Of a DNA stretch of 37,511 nucleotides, positions 20,328 to 28,762 are shown piece by piece. Source of the stretch: Candidatus Aminicenantota bacterium (GTDB lineage Bacteria; Acidobacteriota; Aminicenantia; Aminicenantales; Saccharicenantaceae); the NCBI GenBank assembly GCA_017883305.1, contig JADGNU010000005.1, positions 1 through 37,511 on the forward strand, read 5' to 3'. The notes beneath the pieces were generated by a model. That model did not search any database and had not been told where the DNA came from. It saw nothing but the letters and a program-made list of their open reading frames with translations. Position 1 is the stretch's first letter; every line of letters begins with the position of its first letter. Both the position numbers and the translations under genes were made by a program.

Positions 20328-23300
20328 GTCTCCACACCGTCGTCCGGATCCGGGAGCAGGCCCGGTCCCTTGCCCGCAAGGTCCGGCGGGCCGCGGTGTT
20401 CGTCCTCGTCTTGACGGTCCTCGTCGTCGTCCTGGTCGTCGGCAAGAACGTCCTCCTGAAGGAGGTCGCCGCCGGGATCCACAAGTCCTTCGCCTACGAC
20501 AGCCTGAAGCTGTCCTACTTCCCCCCGGCCCTGGTCATCGAGAACGTCCGCTCCCTGGTCGAACCCCCGATGCTGAGGGCCCGACAGGTCCGGATCGAGG
20601 TCCCGTACTTGTCGCTCCTCCGGAACCGGAAGGTCCTGTCCGTCGTCCTCGAATCCCCCGAGGTCCATATCCGCCCGCCCGCGGCCGGCGCCCCCCGCCG
20701 CAAGGCCCGCCCGCCCCTGTCCATCCTCGAGCTCCCCTTCGTCATCGAGAGCGGCCGCATCGAGAACGGCGCGGTCTTCTTCGAGTCGGGGGCGACGACG
20801 CTCGAGGCCCGCGGCGTCCGGGCCCTGGTCACCCAGAATGGCGCGGCTTTTTCCATCCGGGCCACGGCCGAGACGAGCGGCTTCATGTCCGCGGGGCGGA
20901 GCCTGACCCCGATCGGCGCCCTGAACGTGCTCCTCACGGGCAACGGGGAGGATGTGACCGTCAACCGGCTTGCGGTCGAAGGACCTGGTCTCACGCTCAC
21001 GGCGGGCGGACTCGTTAAGAACTTCTTCGATCCGGCGATCGAGCTCGACGCCCGGTTCGATCTCGATACGGTCATCCTCGACGACGTCCTGCGCATGCCC
21101 TTCGCTTGGGCCGGGAGGATGGCCGGCGAGGGCCGGCTCGAGCGCAAAGACCGCCGGCTATCTTTCTCGACCAGCGTGTCCTCGGACACGCTGGTCATCA
21201 ACGACGTGGCCATGGGAGCCGCCCGGGGCAGCTTCGAGTTCGCTCCTAAGGACGGGGGACGCCTCGAGCTCGGCTTCCAGAAGCCGGGGCGGCCGGCCGA
21301 GAGCCTGAGCCTGACCTTCCTGTCGGACCGGATCGAAGGCCGGGTCGCATCGATCTTCGTCGATCCGGTGTTCCGGGAGATCAAGATCCCGTGGCCGGTC
21401 CGATCCCCGGCCTGGGGGACGTTCAGCCTGGCCCACGGCCGGCTCGCGGTCGATGCCGAATTCCGTGACCCCTCGCTGGAGCGGCGAGGAAACACCTTCG
21501 CTTTCCGCGGCGGTCTCAAGGTCGGCGTCGATTTACCCTCCCACATTGTCACCATCGAGACCACCGGCCTCGAATCGGATTTCGGACGGCTCCAAGCGAC
21601 GGCCCGGATCGACCTTGCCGGGGACATCGATGCCCGGATCCAGGGGCAGGTCTCCGACGTCAAGGAGACCCGGGAGTTCGTGGCCCTCGTCCTCGCCCAG
21701 CCGTTCGGCTTCGGAGAGGTCCGCGGCAAGGGTTATGCCGATGTCCGGCTCACCGGGCGTTCGGCCTCGCCGGCGGTTGCCATCAAGGCCACGCTGTCCC
21801 CCGGGGGCTTCGATCTGTTCGACGCGGCGTTCGTCGACGCAGATGTCGTCCTCGCGGGTGGGGTCTTTGAAGGCCGTTTCGATGTCGATGACCCCGCTCT
21901 GAAGGGCCAGGTCGGCGTCAAAACATCGGGCGGCGACCTCGAAGTCGACGTCAAGAACGGAGACGCCGAGCTCAATCATGTCCTGCCGACTCTCGGGATC
22001 CCGGTCGCCCTCTCCGGCCGTGCCGCGGGCGATTTTCGGATGGTCCAGAAGGCCGGCGGCGTCCAGGAGTTCTCGGGGAATTTCACCAGTCCCGAGATCA
22101 AGGGCTACGGCCAAACGGCCTCCAACGTCTCCGGTCAGCTGGCCTGGAAGGACGGCGTCATTTCCTTTCCCGAGCTGGCCATGGATTTCTACGGCGGCCG
22201 CCTCGAGGGCCGCCTGCTCATCGGCACCCTCCACGGCGAATTCGATGTCGATGCCCGCGGCGAGGAGCTCGATTTCGCCCGGGTCGTCCCGTCAGCGTCC
22301 GGACGGCTGTCTCTGTCTCTCGCCGGACGCGGCACATTCGGCCAGGAAAAGCTCCCCGGCCTCTTCACCATCAAGGACCTGATGCTATCGCCCCTTAATA
22401 AGACCGAGGGCCGCGGCGAGCTCCAGATCGGCGCGGCCGGCGGCAAGATCACCCTGGATCTCAAGGGCAATCTCGTCCCAGGGGACAATCCTGTCGACGG
22501 CGCTTTCGAGTTTCCCCTCACGGGCGAGCTATGGAGCGGCGTTCTCAAAGGACGCATCACCGACCTCGACCTCATCGTCCCGTGGAAAGGCGCCCAAGGC
22601 CGGATCGACTACGCCGCGGACATCCGGTCGACCGCGGCCGCGGCCAGGGTCGCCGTGACCCTGAACGTGGCCGCCCCGATCATGCCCCTGCCGGGATTCG
22701 CTTACGCCGTGACCGACTTCACCTCTGCCATGAGCTATCTCGACGGCGTCCTGACCATCACCAAGCTCGGCGGGAAGCTCGGCGGGGGACCCCTGGCCGG
22801 CTCGGGCACGATCGGCATCGGCGAAGGCGGCATCGCCACGATGGACATCACCTTCGAGGGCCGGGACATGGTCCTGTCCCCCATGGAGCGGATGCGGGCC
22901 CAGGCCGACGCGACGTTGCGCATTCTCAAAGACGAAAAGCGCTTCGTCACGGAAGGGGAGATCTTGTTCAAGCGGTTCGACTTCCGGCGCGAGGTCTACG
23001 AGCCCTTCGACTTCTCCTCGGCGCCGGCTTCGGAGTCCTCGGGGCCGTCGTTCTTCGACGGCATGTCGCTCAACATCCGCCTGCGGGCCGACGAGAACGC
23101 GATCGTCCAGAACTCGCTGGGCCGGTTCGACATCCGCTTCAATCTGAGCGCCACCGGCGCTTTCGATGAGCCCGTTCTCCTCGGCGACATCGACCTCGTC
23201 AGCGGCGACTTCTATTTCCAGGACCGGAGCTTCCGCGTCATCCATGGCCGGCTGAGCTTCACGGATCCTGTGAGCGAGCCGTATCTCGATTTCCGCGGGG

Positions 23301-23812
23301 AGACCTACGTCAAGGACTACCGGGTGACGCTCGACATGAGCGGTCCCGTGAGCCGCCTCAAGCCGGAGTTCACCTCGTCGCCGCCGCTGCCGCCGGAGGA
23401 GATCTTGTCGCTCCTGGCGCTCGGGGAGTCCTTCCGGCGAATGTATTATTCGTATGCCGGGGACCGGAGCACGGCCTTGAACACGGCGTCCCTGCTGACC
23501 TATCAGATCGCCGATCTAGCCAAGAGGGGAGCCGGGGGCCTGTTCTCCCTCGACCGCTTCCGGATCGATCCCTACATCCCGGAGGGCGCCCCCGGGGGCA
23601 TCGCCGCCCGGATCACGGTGGGCAAGAAGGTGTCCAAGAACCTGTTGGTCCTGTATTCGACCATTCTCGCTAATTCGAGCGTCAGGTCCGAGATCGATGA
23701 AGTTCCGATCTTCCGCATGGAGTGGGACATCAGCCGGAGATTTTCGCTCGTCGGCGGGCGGGACGACCGGGGGAGGCTTGGTTTCGATGTCAAGTTCCGC
23801 AAGCGCTTCTAG
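20324..23812 (+). CDS. tamB: TamB-like translocation/assembly protein (DUF490)
   Basis: This 1162-aa protein has one N-terminal membrane anchor (residues about 22-40, [18 protein letters not shown]), an AsmA-like segment, and a long run of beta-strands predicted to form a lipid-conducting groove across the periplasm. It ends in the TamB/DUF490 domain, with [41 protein letters not shown] and the hallmark [17 protein letters not shown]. coli TamB is 1259 aa. Family members link the inner membrane to an Omp85 partner and are implicated in anterograde phospholipid transport and outer-membrane protein assembly. The GTG at 20324 overlaps the aldolase stop (GTGA). Its 3' end overlaps the next gene, an Omp85 protein, by 26 bp, giving a TAM-type pair. 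Confidence 0.92.
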   Translation: MSLHTVVRIREQARSLARKVRRAAVFVLVLTVLVVVLVVGKNVLLKEVAAGIHKSFAYDSLKLSYFPPALVIENVRSLVEPPMLRARQVRIEVPYLSLLRNRKVLSVVLESPEVHIRPPAAGAPRRKARPPLSILELPFVIESGRIENGAVFFESGATTLEARGVRALVTQNGAAFSIRATAETSGFMSAGRSLTPIGALNVLLTGNGEDVTVNRLAVEGPGLTLTAGGLVKNFFDPAIELDARFDLDTVILDDVLRMPFAWAGRMAGEGRLERKDRRLSFSTSVSSDTLVINDVAMGAARGSFEFAPKDGGRLELGFQKPGRPAESLSLTFLSDRIEGRVASIFVDPVFREIKIPWPVRSPAWGTFSLAHGRLAVDAEFRDPSLERRGNTFAFRGGLKVGVDLPSHIVTIETTGLESDFGRLQATARIDLAGDIDARIQGQVSDVKETREFVALVLAQPFGFGEVRGKGYADVRLTGRSASPAVAIKATLSPGGFDLFDAAFVDADVVLAGGVFEGRFDVDDPALKGQVGVKTSGGDLEVDVKNGDAELNHVLPTLGIPVALSGRAAGDFRMVQKAGGVQEFSGNFTSPEIKGYGQTASNVSGQLAWKDGVISFPELAMDFYGGRLEGRLLIGTLHGEFDVDARGEELDFARVVPSASGRLSLSLAGRGTFGQEKLPGLFTIKDLMLSPLNKTEGRGELQIGAAGGKITLDLKGNLVPGDNPVDGAFEFPLTGELWSGVLKGRITDLDLIVPWKGAQGRIDYAADIRSTAAAARVAVTLNVAAPIMPLPGFAYAVTDFTSAMSYLDGVLTITKLGGKLGGGPLAGSGTIGIGEGGIATMDITFEGRDMVLSPMERMRAQADATLRILKDEKRFVTEGEILFKRFDFRREVYEPFDFSSAPASESSGPSFFDGMSLNIRLRADENAIVQNSLGRFDIRFNLSATGAFDEPVLLGDIDLVSGDFYFQDRSFRVIHGRLSFTDPVSEPYLDFRGETYVKDYRVTLDMSGPVSRLKPEFTSSPPLPPEEILSLLALGESFRRMYYSYAGDRSTALNTASLLTYQIADLAKRGAGGLFSLDRFRIDPYIPEGAPGGIAARITVGKKVSKNLLVLYSTILANSSVRSEIDEVPIFRMEWDISRRFSLVGGRDDRGRLGFDVKFRKRF

Positions 23813-26579
23813 GGCGCGGCTGCAGGCCGGACGGACAGGGGCGGCCCTCGTCCTCGTTTTGGTCCTCGCCTTGGCCAACGGGCCGCCTCTCGTCGCCCAG
23901 GAGGCCGCCGTCGTCGCCAGCGTCGTCGTGCGGGTCGACGGGCGGCCGGGCGAGGCGGGACTCCTCGACCTCATCCCCATCCAGCCGGGCGACGGCTTCT
24001 CGCCGCGGCTCGTCGATCAGGCCGTCAAGCAGATCTTCCGGACCGGGCTCTTCGCCGACGTCCGGGTCACGAAGCAAGGCGAGCAGCGGATCGATCTCTT
24101 TTTCGATCTGGTCCGCAAGGTGTTCATCAACGCCGTCCGTTTCCGCGGACCGAAGTTCTCCGCGACGCGCCTGCGGGAGAGCCTGACGGTGCTGCGGCCG
24201 GGGGCCTATCTCCAGGAGGATCGCATCCCGGACGCGATCAAGGAAGTTCAGGCCGGGCTGAGGCAGGAGGGCTTTTCCGACGCCGTCGTCGTGTGCGACG
24301 TCAAGAAGAGGGAAGGGGCCTCCTCGGCCGATCTGGTTTTTCGGGTCCTGGACTGGAAGACTTTCCGCATCGGCGGGCTCGAGGTCGAGTGGAAGTCCGA
24401 GATCCCCGAACGGGCGCTCCTCAAGAAGATGAAGAGCAAGGTCGGGGACCTCTATAGGCCCAACCGTTTGGCCGCCGATCTCCAGGCCCTGTCCGGCGGC
24501 TTGGACAGGTCCGGCTACCCGCGGGCGGAGGTCCGTCTGGCCGGCGAAGCCTTCGATGAGGAGTCCCGCAGGGTCGACCTGCGCATCGAGATCCTGCCGA
24601 ACGAGAAGATCACGATCGTCGTCAACGGGGCCAAGATCCCCGCCCGGATCCTGGCGCCGATCTGGGAAGAGCGCGTCTTCGAACAGTGGGGCCTGTCCGA
24701 GGGCGAAGCCCGGATCCTCAACTACGTCCGCCGGCAGGGCTATCTCTTCGCCACGGTCCAAAGCCGCGTCGAGAAGGGCCGGAACGAGCTCCGCATCATC
24801 CACGACGTTACCCGCGGCGAGAAGTCCAAGATCACCGGGGTCGAATTCCGCGGCAACTCGGCTTTTTCGAGCCTCGATCTGAGGACCCGGGTAGCCGTCC
24901 GCGAAGGGGTTCCGCTCTTCTCCCTCCTCAAATACGATAAGCTGTTTTCGATCCCTCGCGAGCTCGAGAGCTTTTACAAGGACAACGGCTTCGCCGGCGT
25001 CCAGGTCCGGCTCGACCTGGCCAGGGACACGCACGGCGTGCGGGCGGTTTTCGATATCCAGGAGGGACCGAAAACGATGATCGAGGCCATCCGCATCCAG
25101 GGAACCTCGCTCGTGTCCGCGGATGCGCTCGCGCGCGGCCTCGTCAGCCGGGAGGGCGGCCCCTTCTTCCCCCCGAACGTCCAGAGGGACGTCGGCCAGA
25201 TCGAGACCTATTACCTCAATAGCGGCATCCGCGGCACCGGGGTCGTTCCCCGCGTCGAACGCCTGCCGGGGGGCCAGGTCGCCCTCGCTTATGAGATCAC
25301 GGAGGGGACCCGGGTCAACGTCCGCGACGTCTTCATCACGGGGAACCGGACGACCCGGAACCGGGTCATCGGCCGCGAGATCCGCATCAAGAAGGGCGCC
25401 GCGGCCGACTTCTCGCTGGTCCAGGAGTCCAAGCAGCGACTCGAGCGCCTGGGCATCTTCTCCGAGGTCCGCGTGGACGAGGTTCAGACCGGACCGGCTG
25501 ACGAGGTTGTCATCGTCACCGTCCGCGAGGGCGAGAAGAACTACGCCGGAGTCGGCCTCGGGGTCGAATCCCGAAACCCGGTGACCGGCTCTCTCGTCGA
25601 CTGGCTCGATTTCCGGCCGCGCGGCACGGTCGAATACATCCGCAGCAACATCTTCGGCTTGGGAGCCCAGGTCGGCGTCCTGGGCCAGATCAGCACGATC
25701 GAGCGGCGGGCGGTCTTGTCCTGGAACCAGCCCTATTTCTTGGGCCTGTCCCTGCCGACCGCGATCCTCGGTTGGGCGGAGCGGGAAGCCCGGACGGGCT
25801 TCACCTTCGACCGCCGCGGCGTCAGCCTGAGCGCCGCCAAGCCGTTGACCAAAGCCCGCCTCCTGCTGGGGTCTCTGAGTCTGACCCGAACGTCCATTGT
25901 CCAGCCTGTCGATCTCTCCCAGCTCCCGCCGAACATCGACCGCCAGTTCCTCCCATACTCGGCCGCCTTGGCTTCCCTAAGCATGAGCTGGGAGAGGCGG
26001 GACGATACCCTGAACCCCACCCGGGGATGGTTTCTCAGCGCGGTCGGCGAGATCGGCGTGCCCGTCTTCGGCACGGAGGCGAACTACCAAAAACTCTTCG
26101 TCAAGTCCCAACTCTACCGGCCACTCACGTCGGGTCTGAACTTGGGGCTGATTGCGCGGCTCGGGCTCGGCAACGGTCTGAGCCACCTCCCCGAGCGGTT
26201 CTTTGCCGGCGGCAGCAATACGTTCCGGGGCGAGGAATTCGAGATGCTCGGGCCCATTGCCCCCGCCCCGGCGGACCCGACGACGCTCAAGCCCTACGGC
26301 GGGGAAGCGGTCTTCCTCGTCAATACGGAGCTGACCTTTGCCGCCTTCCCGGCGTGGAGGGAGTTCCGGCTGGCCTCCTTCTTCGACCTGGGCAACGTCT
26401 ACGAGACCATCGGTCATTTCCGCCCCTTGGACCTCCGCGGGGCGGCCGGGGCCGGCATCCGCTACAGGACGCCTCTCGGGCCTGTCCGGGTGGAGATCGC
26501 TTGGAAGCTGTGGGGCTTCGATGTCCAGGACAAGAAGGGGCACCCGCTGATCTTCCTGACGATCGGCAATATCTTCTAA
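23787..26579 (+). CDS. Omp85-family outer-membrane protein (TamA/BamA-like)
   Basis: The product (930 aa) has a signal peptide (about residues 1-38), several POTRA domains (about residues 40-590; glycine/aspartate-rich repeats such as FRGPKFSATRLRESL and FRGNSAFSSLDLRTRV) and a 16-strand barrel over the last third. The barrel shows RDDTLNPTRGW (about 738-748), GGSNTFRGEE (about 808-817, the position of the VRGF/Y loop-6 motif) and a terminal GNIF ending in an aromatic residue, a BAM recognition signal. It is larger than E. coli TamA (577 aa) because it has more POTRA units. The ATG at 23787 lies inside the end of tamB and has GGAGG 10 nt upstream. With tamB it probably forms a TAM complex; a general BamA role cannot be excluded. 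Confidence 0.9.
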   Translation: MSSSASASRARLQAGRTGAALVLVLVLALANGPPLVAQEAAVVASVVVRVDGRPGEAGLLDLIPIQPGDGFSPRLVDQAVKQIFRTGLFADVRVTKQGEQRIDLFFDLVRKVFINAVRFRGPKFSATRLRESLTVLRPGAYLQEDRIPDAIKEVQAGLRQEGFSDAVVVCDVKKREGASSADLVFRVLDWKTFRIGGLEVEWKSEIPERALLKKMKSKVGDLYRPNRLAADLQALSGGLDRSGYPRAEVRLAGEAFDEESRRVDLRIEILPNEKITIVVNGAKIPARILAPIWEERVFEQWGLSEGEARILNYVRRQGYLFATVQSRVEKGRNELRIIHDVTRGEKSKITGVEFRGNSAFSSLDLRTRVAVREGVPLFSLLKYDKLFSIPRELESFYKDNGFAGVQVRLDLARDTHGVRAVFDIQEGPKTMIEAIRIQGTSLVSADALARGLVSREGGPFFPPNVQRDVGQIETYYLNSGIRGTGVVPRVERLPGGQVALAYEITEGTRVNVRDVFITGNRTTRNRVIGREIRIKKGAAADFSLVQESKQRLERLGIFSEVRVDEVQTGPADEVVIVTVREGEKNYAGVGLGVESRNPVTGSLVDWLDFRPRGTVEYIRSNIFGLGAQVGVLGQISTIERRAVLSWNQPYFLGLSLPTAILGWAEREARTGFTFDRRGVSLSAAKPLTKARLLLGSLSLTRTSIVQPVDLSQLPPNIDRQFLPYSAALASLSMSWERRDDTLNPTRGWFLSAVGEIGVPVFGTEANYQKLFVKSQLYRPLTSGLNLGLIARLGLGNGLSHLPERFFAGGSNTFRGEEFEMLGPIAPAPADPTTLKPYGGEAVFLVNTELTFAAFPAWREFRLASFFDLGNVYETIGHFRPLDLRGAAGAGIRYRTPLGPVRVEIAWKLWGFDVQDKKGHPLIFLTIGNIF

Positions 26580-26598
26580 TAATGAGGTGATGAGGACC

Positions 26599-27228
26599 AT
26601 GATGAAGAGGATCCTGCTCGTCACGCTGCTCGCCGCGGCCGCCGGGCTGGCCCAGACCGTCAACTGTGTCGTGGCCGTCGTCAACGGCGAGATCATCACG
26701 CTCCTCGACGTCGAGGTGACCGCCGAGTTCGGCCTGGGGCAGGACCCGGCGGCCGAGAACACGGCGAACGCGCGGCTTGCCGCCCTCGAGGCGCTCATCG
26801 ACCGGAAGGTCGTCCTGAACCTGGCCCGCGAAGTCCGAGGGATCAACAAAGACGAGCTGGCCGCGGCGGCCGCCGACCTGAGGCAGAGCGTCGGTGAAGA
26901 AGCCTTCAAGGCCAAATTGGGCAAGTTCGGCCTCAAGGCCCAAGACCTCGAACCGTATCTCGAGGACCGCATTCTCTACGACCGCGCCCTGGCGCTGCGG
27001 TTCAGCCAATCGATCCCGGTCTCGGTGACCGAAGTGGAGCGGCACTACCGAGACATCTATGTTCCCGAGCAGACCCGTCTCGGGGTAGCGGCCGAACCGC
27101 TCGACCGGGTCTCGGACTCGATCCAGGTGCGGATCCGCGATGAGCGGAGGGCCCAGCAGACGACGAGCTGGGTCCGCGACCTGAGGAAGAGCGCCGACAT
27201 CCAGATCAAAAAGGACTGCTTGAAGTGA
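26599..27228 (+). CDS. SurA N-terminal domain-type periplasmic chaperone
   Basis: This 209-aa protein has a signal peptide (about residues 1-19, ending GLAQ) followed by a segment like the SurA N-terminal domain: VNCVVAVVNGEIITLLDVEV, then ALEALIDRKVVLNLAREV and KFGLKAQDLEPYLEDRILYDRALALRF (given as pieces of one helical core). A C-terminal helix (about 165-205) follows. No parvulin peptidyl-prolyl isomerase domain is present, so it is at most a chaperone. The ATG at 26599 was chosen over the ATG at 26590 and GTG at 26587 because GAGGTGAT at 26584-26591 is an eight-base match to the anti-Shine-Dalgarno and sits 7 nt before it. Directly behind an Omp85 gene, a role in escorting outer-membrane proteins is likely. 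Its stop overlaps fabD (GTGA). Confidence 0.85.
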   Translation: MMKRILLVTLLAAAAGLAQTVNCVVAVVNGEIITLLDVEVTAEFGLGQDPAAENTANARLAALEALIDRKVVLNLAREVRGINKDELAAAAADLRQSVGEEAFKAKLGKFGLKAQDLEPYLEDRILYDRALALRFSQSIPVSVTEVERHYRDIYVPEQTRLGVAAEPLDRVSDSIQVRIRDERRAQQTTSWVRDLRKSADIQIKKDCLK

Positions 27229-28154
27229 ACATCGCCTATCTCTTTCCCGGACAAGGTTCCCAGACGGTCGGCATGGGCAGGGATCTTTTTGACCGCTCGC
27301 CGGAAGCCCGGGCGCTGTTCGAGAAGGCCGACGGGGCCCTCGGGTTCTCGCTGTCCAAGATCTGTTTCGAAGGGCCCGAGGAGGATCTGCGACTGACGCA
27401 GAACACCCAGCCCGCGCTTCTCGTCGTCAGCACGGCCGCCTGCCGCACCCTCGGGCGTGATCCTGTCGTCGCCGCGGGACACAGCCTGGGCGAGTACTCG
27501 GCCCTCGTCGCCGCCGGCTGCCTCCGCTTCGAGGACGCGGTCGTCCTTGTCCACAAGCGGGGCCGCTATATGCAGGACGCGGTGCCCGTCGGCGTCGGCG
27601 GGATGGCCGCGGTCTTGGGGGTCCCGGGCGATGAGGTGGCCCGGCGCCTCGGCGAAGTGAGGGCGGGCATCGTCGAGATCGCCAACTGGAACAGCGACGA
27701 TCAGATCGTCATCTCCGGGGAAAAGCCCGCGGTCGAAGAGGCGCTGGCCCTGATCAAGGCGCCGCGGTCGGTCATGCTTCCCGTCAGCGCGCCGTTCCAC
27801 TCCCGGCTCATGAAGCCGGCCGAAGAGAAGCTGGCCGCGGACCTCGACGCCGTGGCATTCGCCGATCCGCGCTTCCCGATCATCACCAACGTCGACGCCC
27901 GGCTCATCCGGACGGGCGCCGAGGCCCGGGAGGCCCTCAAGCGGCAGGTCAGCCGGGCCGTTCTCTGGACGAAGTCCATGGCCGTGATGAGGGATCTCGG
28001 GATCGACGCCTGCGTCGAATGCGGACCGGGCAAAGTCCTCGCCGGACTGGTCAAGCGCATCGCCCGGGGCTGGCCCAAGGCACCGGTGATCTATAACGTC
28101 GAGAACTGGGAAGGGGCGGAGATAGCCCGGGCGGCCTTATTCGGCCTGCTGTGA
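27225..28154 (+). CDS. fabD: Malonyl-CoA:ACP transacylase
   Basis: This 309-aa cytosolic enzyme moves the malonyl group from CoA to acyl-carrier protein for fatty-acid chain elongation. The oxyanion-hole FPGQGSQ motif (residues 7-13), nucleophile S87 in GHSLGE, the malonyl-carboxylate-binding Arg region KRGRYMQ (111-117) and catalytic H192 in PVSAPFHS are all present. Length is standard. The GTG start at 27225 overlaps the stop of the SurA-like gene. Unusually, it is not accompanied by fabH, fabG or acpP here; it closes the nine-gene run and overlaps the convergent pgsA gene by 18 bp. Confidence 0.96.
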   Translation: MNIAYLFPGQGSQTVGMGRDLFDRSPEARALFEKADGALGFSLSKICFEGPEEDLRLTQNTQPALLVVSTAACRTLGRDPVVAAGHSLGEYSALVAAGCLRFEDAVVLVHKRGRYMQDAVPVGVGGMAAVLGVPGDEVARRLGEVRAGIVEIANWNSDDQIVISGEKPAVEEALALIKAPRSVMLPVSAPFHSRLMKPAEEKLAADLDAVAFADPRFPIITNVDARLIRTGAEAREALKRQVSRAVLWTKSMAVMRDLGIDACVECGPGKVLAGLVKRIARGWPKAPVIYNVENWEGAEIARAALFGLL

Positions 28155-28682
28155 AATGACCCGCGGCCCGAAGCGGACGAAGTACTCGAGGGCCGAGATG
28201 ATGGCCAGGGCGAAGACGAGCCACAGCCCGACCTTGGCCACGATGTAGAACTTCCCGAGGTACAGGGGGCCGAGCACCAGGGCCCCGATGATCCAGGATT
28301 CGCTGCCCATCTTGGCCTTGCCGAAGGCCGAAGCCGGGATGTTGACCCCCTTGGACGAGGCCATGGCCCGGAAGCCGGTTACGGCGATCTCCCGGCCGAT
28401 GATGACGATGGCCGCCCAGGCCGGGACGCGTCCGAGCTCGACGAGGCAGATGAGCGCCGAGGCGATGAGAAGCTTGTCGGCCGTCGGGTCGAGGAGTTGG
28501 CCGAGCACGGTGACCATCCCTTTCCGGCGGGCCAGCCAGCCGTCCAGCCAGTCCGTGAGCGAGGCGAAGATGAAGATGATGCAGGCGACGAGGTCGTGGC
28601 CCTGGAAGTTCGTCAGCATGACGGCGACCACGGCCGGAATGGCCAAAATCCTCGCCAAGCTCAAGTAATTGGGGATGTTCAC
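28137..28682 (-). CDS. pgsA: CDP-diacylglycerol--glycerol-3-phosphate 3-phosphatidyltransferase
   Basis: The product (181 aa) is an inner-membrane CDP-alcohol phosphotransferase making phosphatidylglycerol phosphate. The catalytic signature is complete: D44, D47-G48, A51-R52, G61, D65 and D69 within DWLDGWLAR and GQLLDPTADK. NIPNYLSLARIL at the N-terminus is the usual PgsA opening, and about five to six membrane helices are visible. The GTG start at 28682 lies one to three bases from the predicted transcription start, so the message looks leaderless and carries no Shine-Dalgarno. Its last 18 bp overlap the end of fabD on the opposite strand. It diverges from mutS. Confidence 0.95.
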   Translation of the reverse strand: MNIPNYLSLARILAIPAVVAVMLTNFQGHDLVACIIFIFASLTDWLDGWLARRKGMVTVLGQLLDPTADKLLIASALICLVELGRVPAWAAIVIIGREIAVTGFRAMASSKGVNIPASAFGKAKMGSESWIIGALVLGPLYLGKFYIVAKVGLWLVFALAIISALEYFVRFGPRVISQQAE

Positions 28683-28691
28683 GCCCCCGAG

Positions 28692-28719
28692 ATTACACCA
28701 CCGCCCCCAAGAGTGTCAA
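28692..28719 (-). promoter_or_regulatory. Promoter for pgsA
   Basis: A consensus TTGACA (28719-28714) is followed after 16 nt by TGTAAT (28697-28692); alternatively a TG-extended TAATCT (28695-28690) with an 18-nt spacer. Either choice puts the start within a few bases of the pgsA GTG at 28682. Confidence 0.65.
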
Positions 28720-28721
28720 TC

Positions 28722-28750
28722 TTGCAAAAGGGGAGGGCCGTGGGTATAGT
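28722..28750 (+). promoter_or_regulatory. Promoter for mutS
   Basis: TTGCAA (28722-28727) and TATAGT (28745-28750) are exactly 17 nt apart. The start would lie near 28757, about 6 nt before the mutS ATG. Its -35 box is 2 bp from that of the divergent pgsA promoter. Confidence 0.65.
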
Positions 28751-28762
28751 GAACATTCGCCG

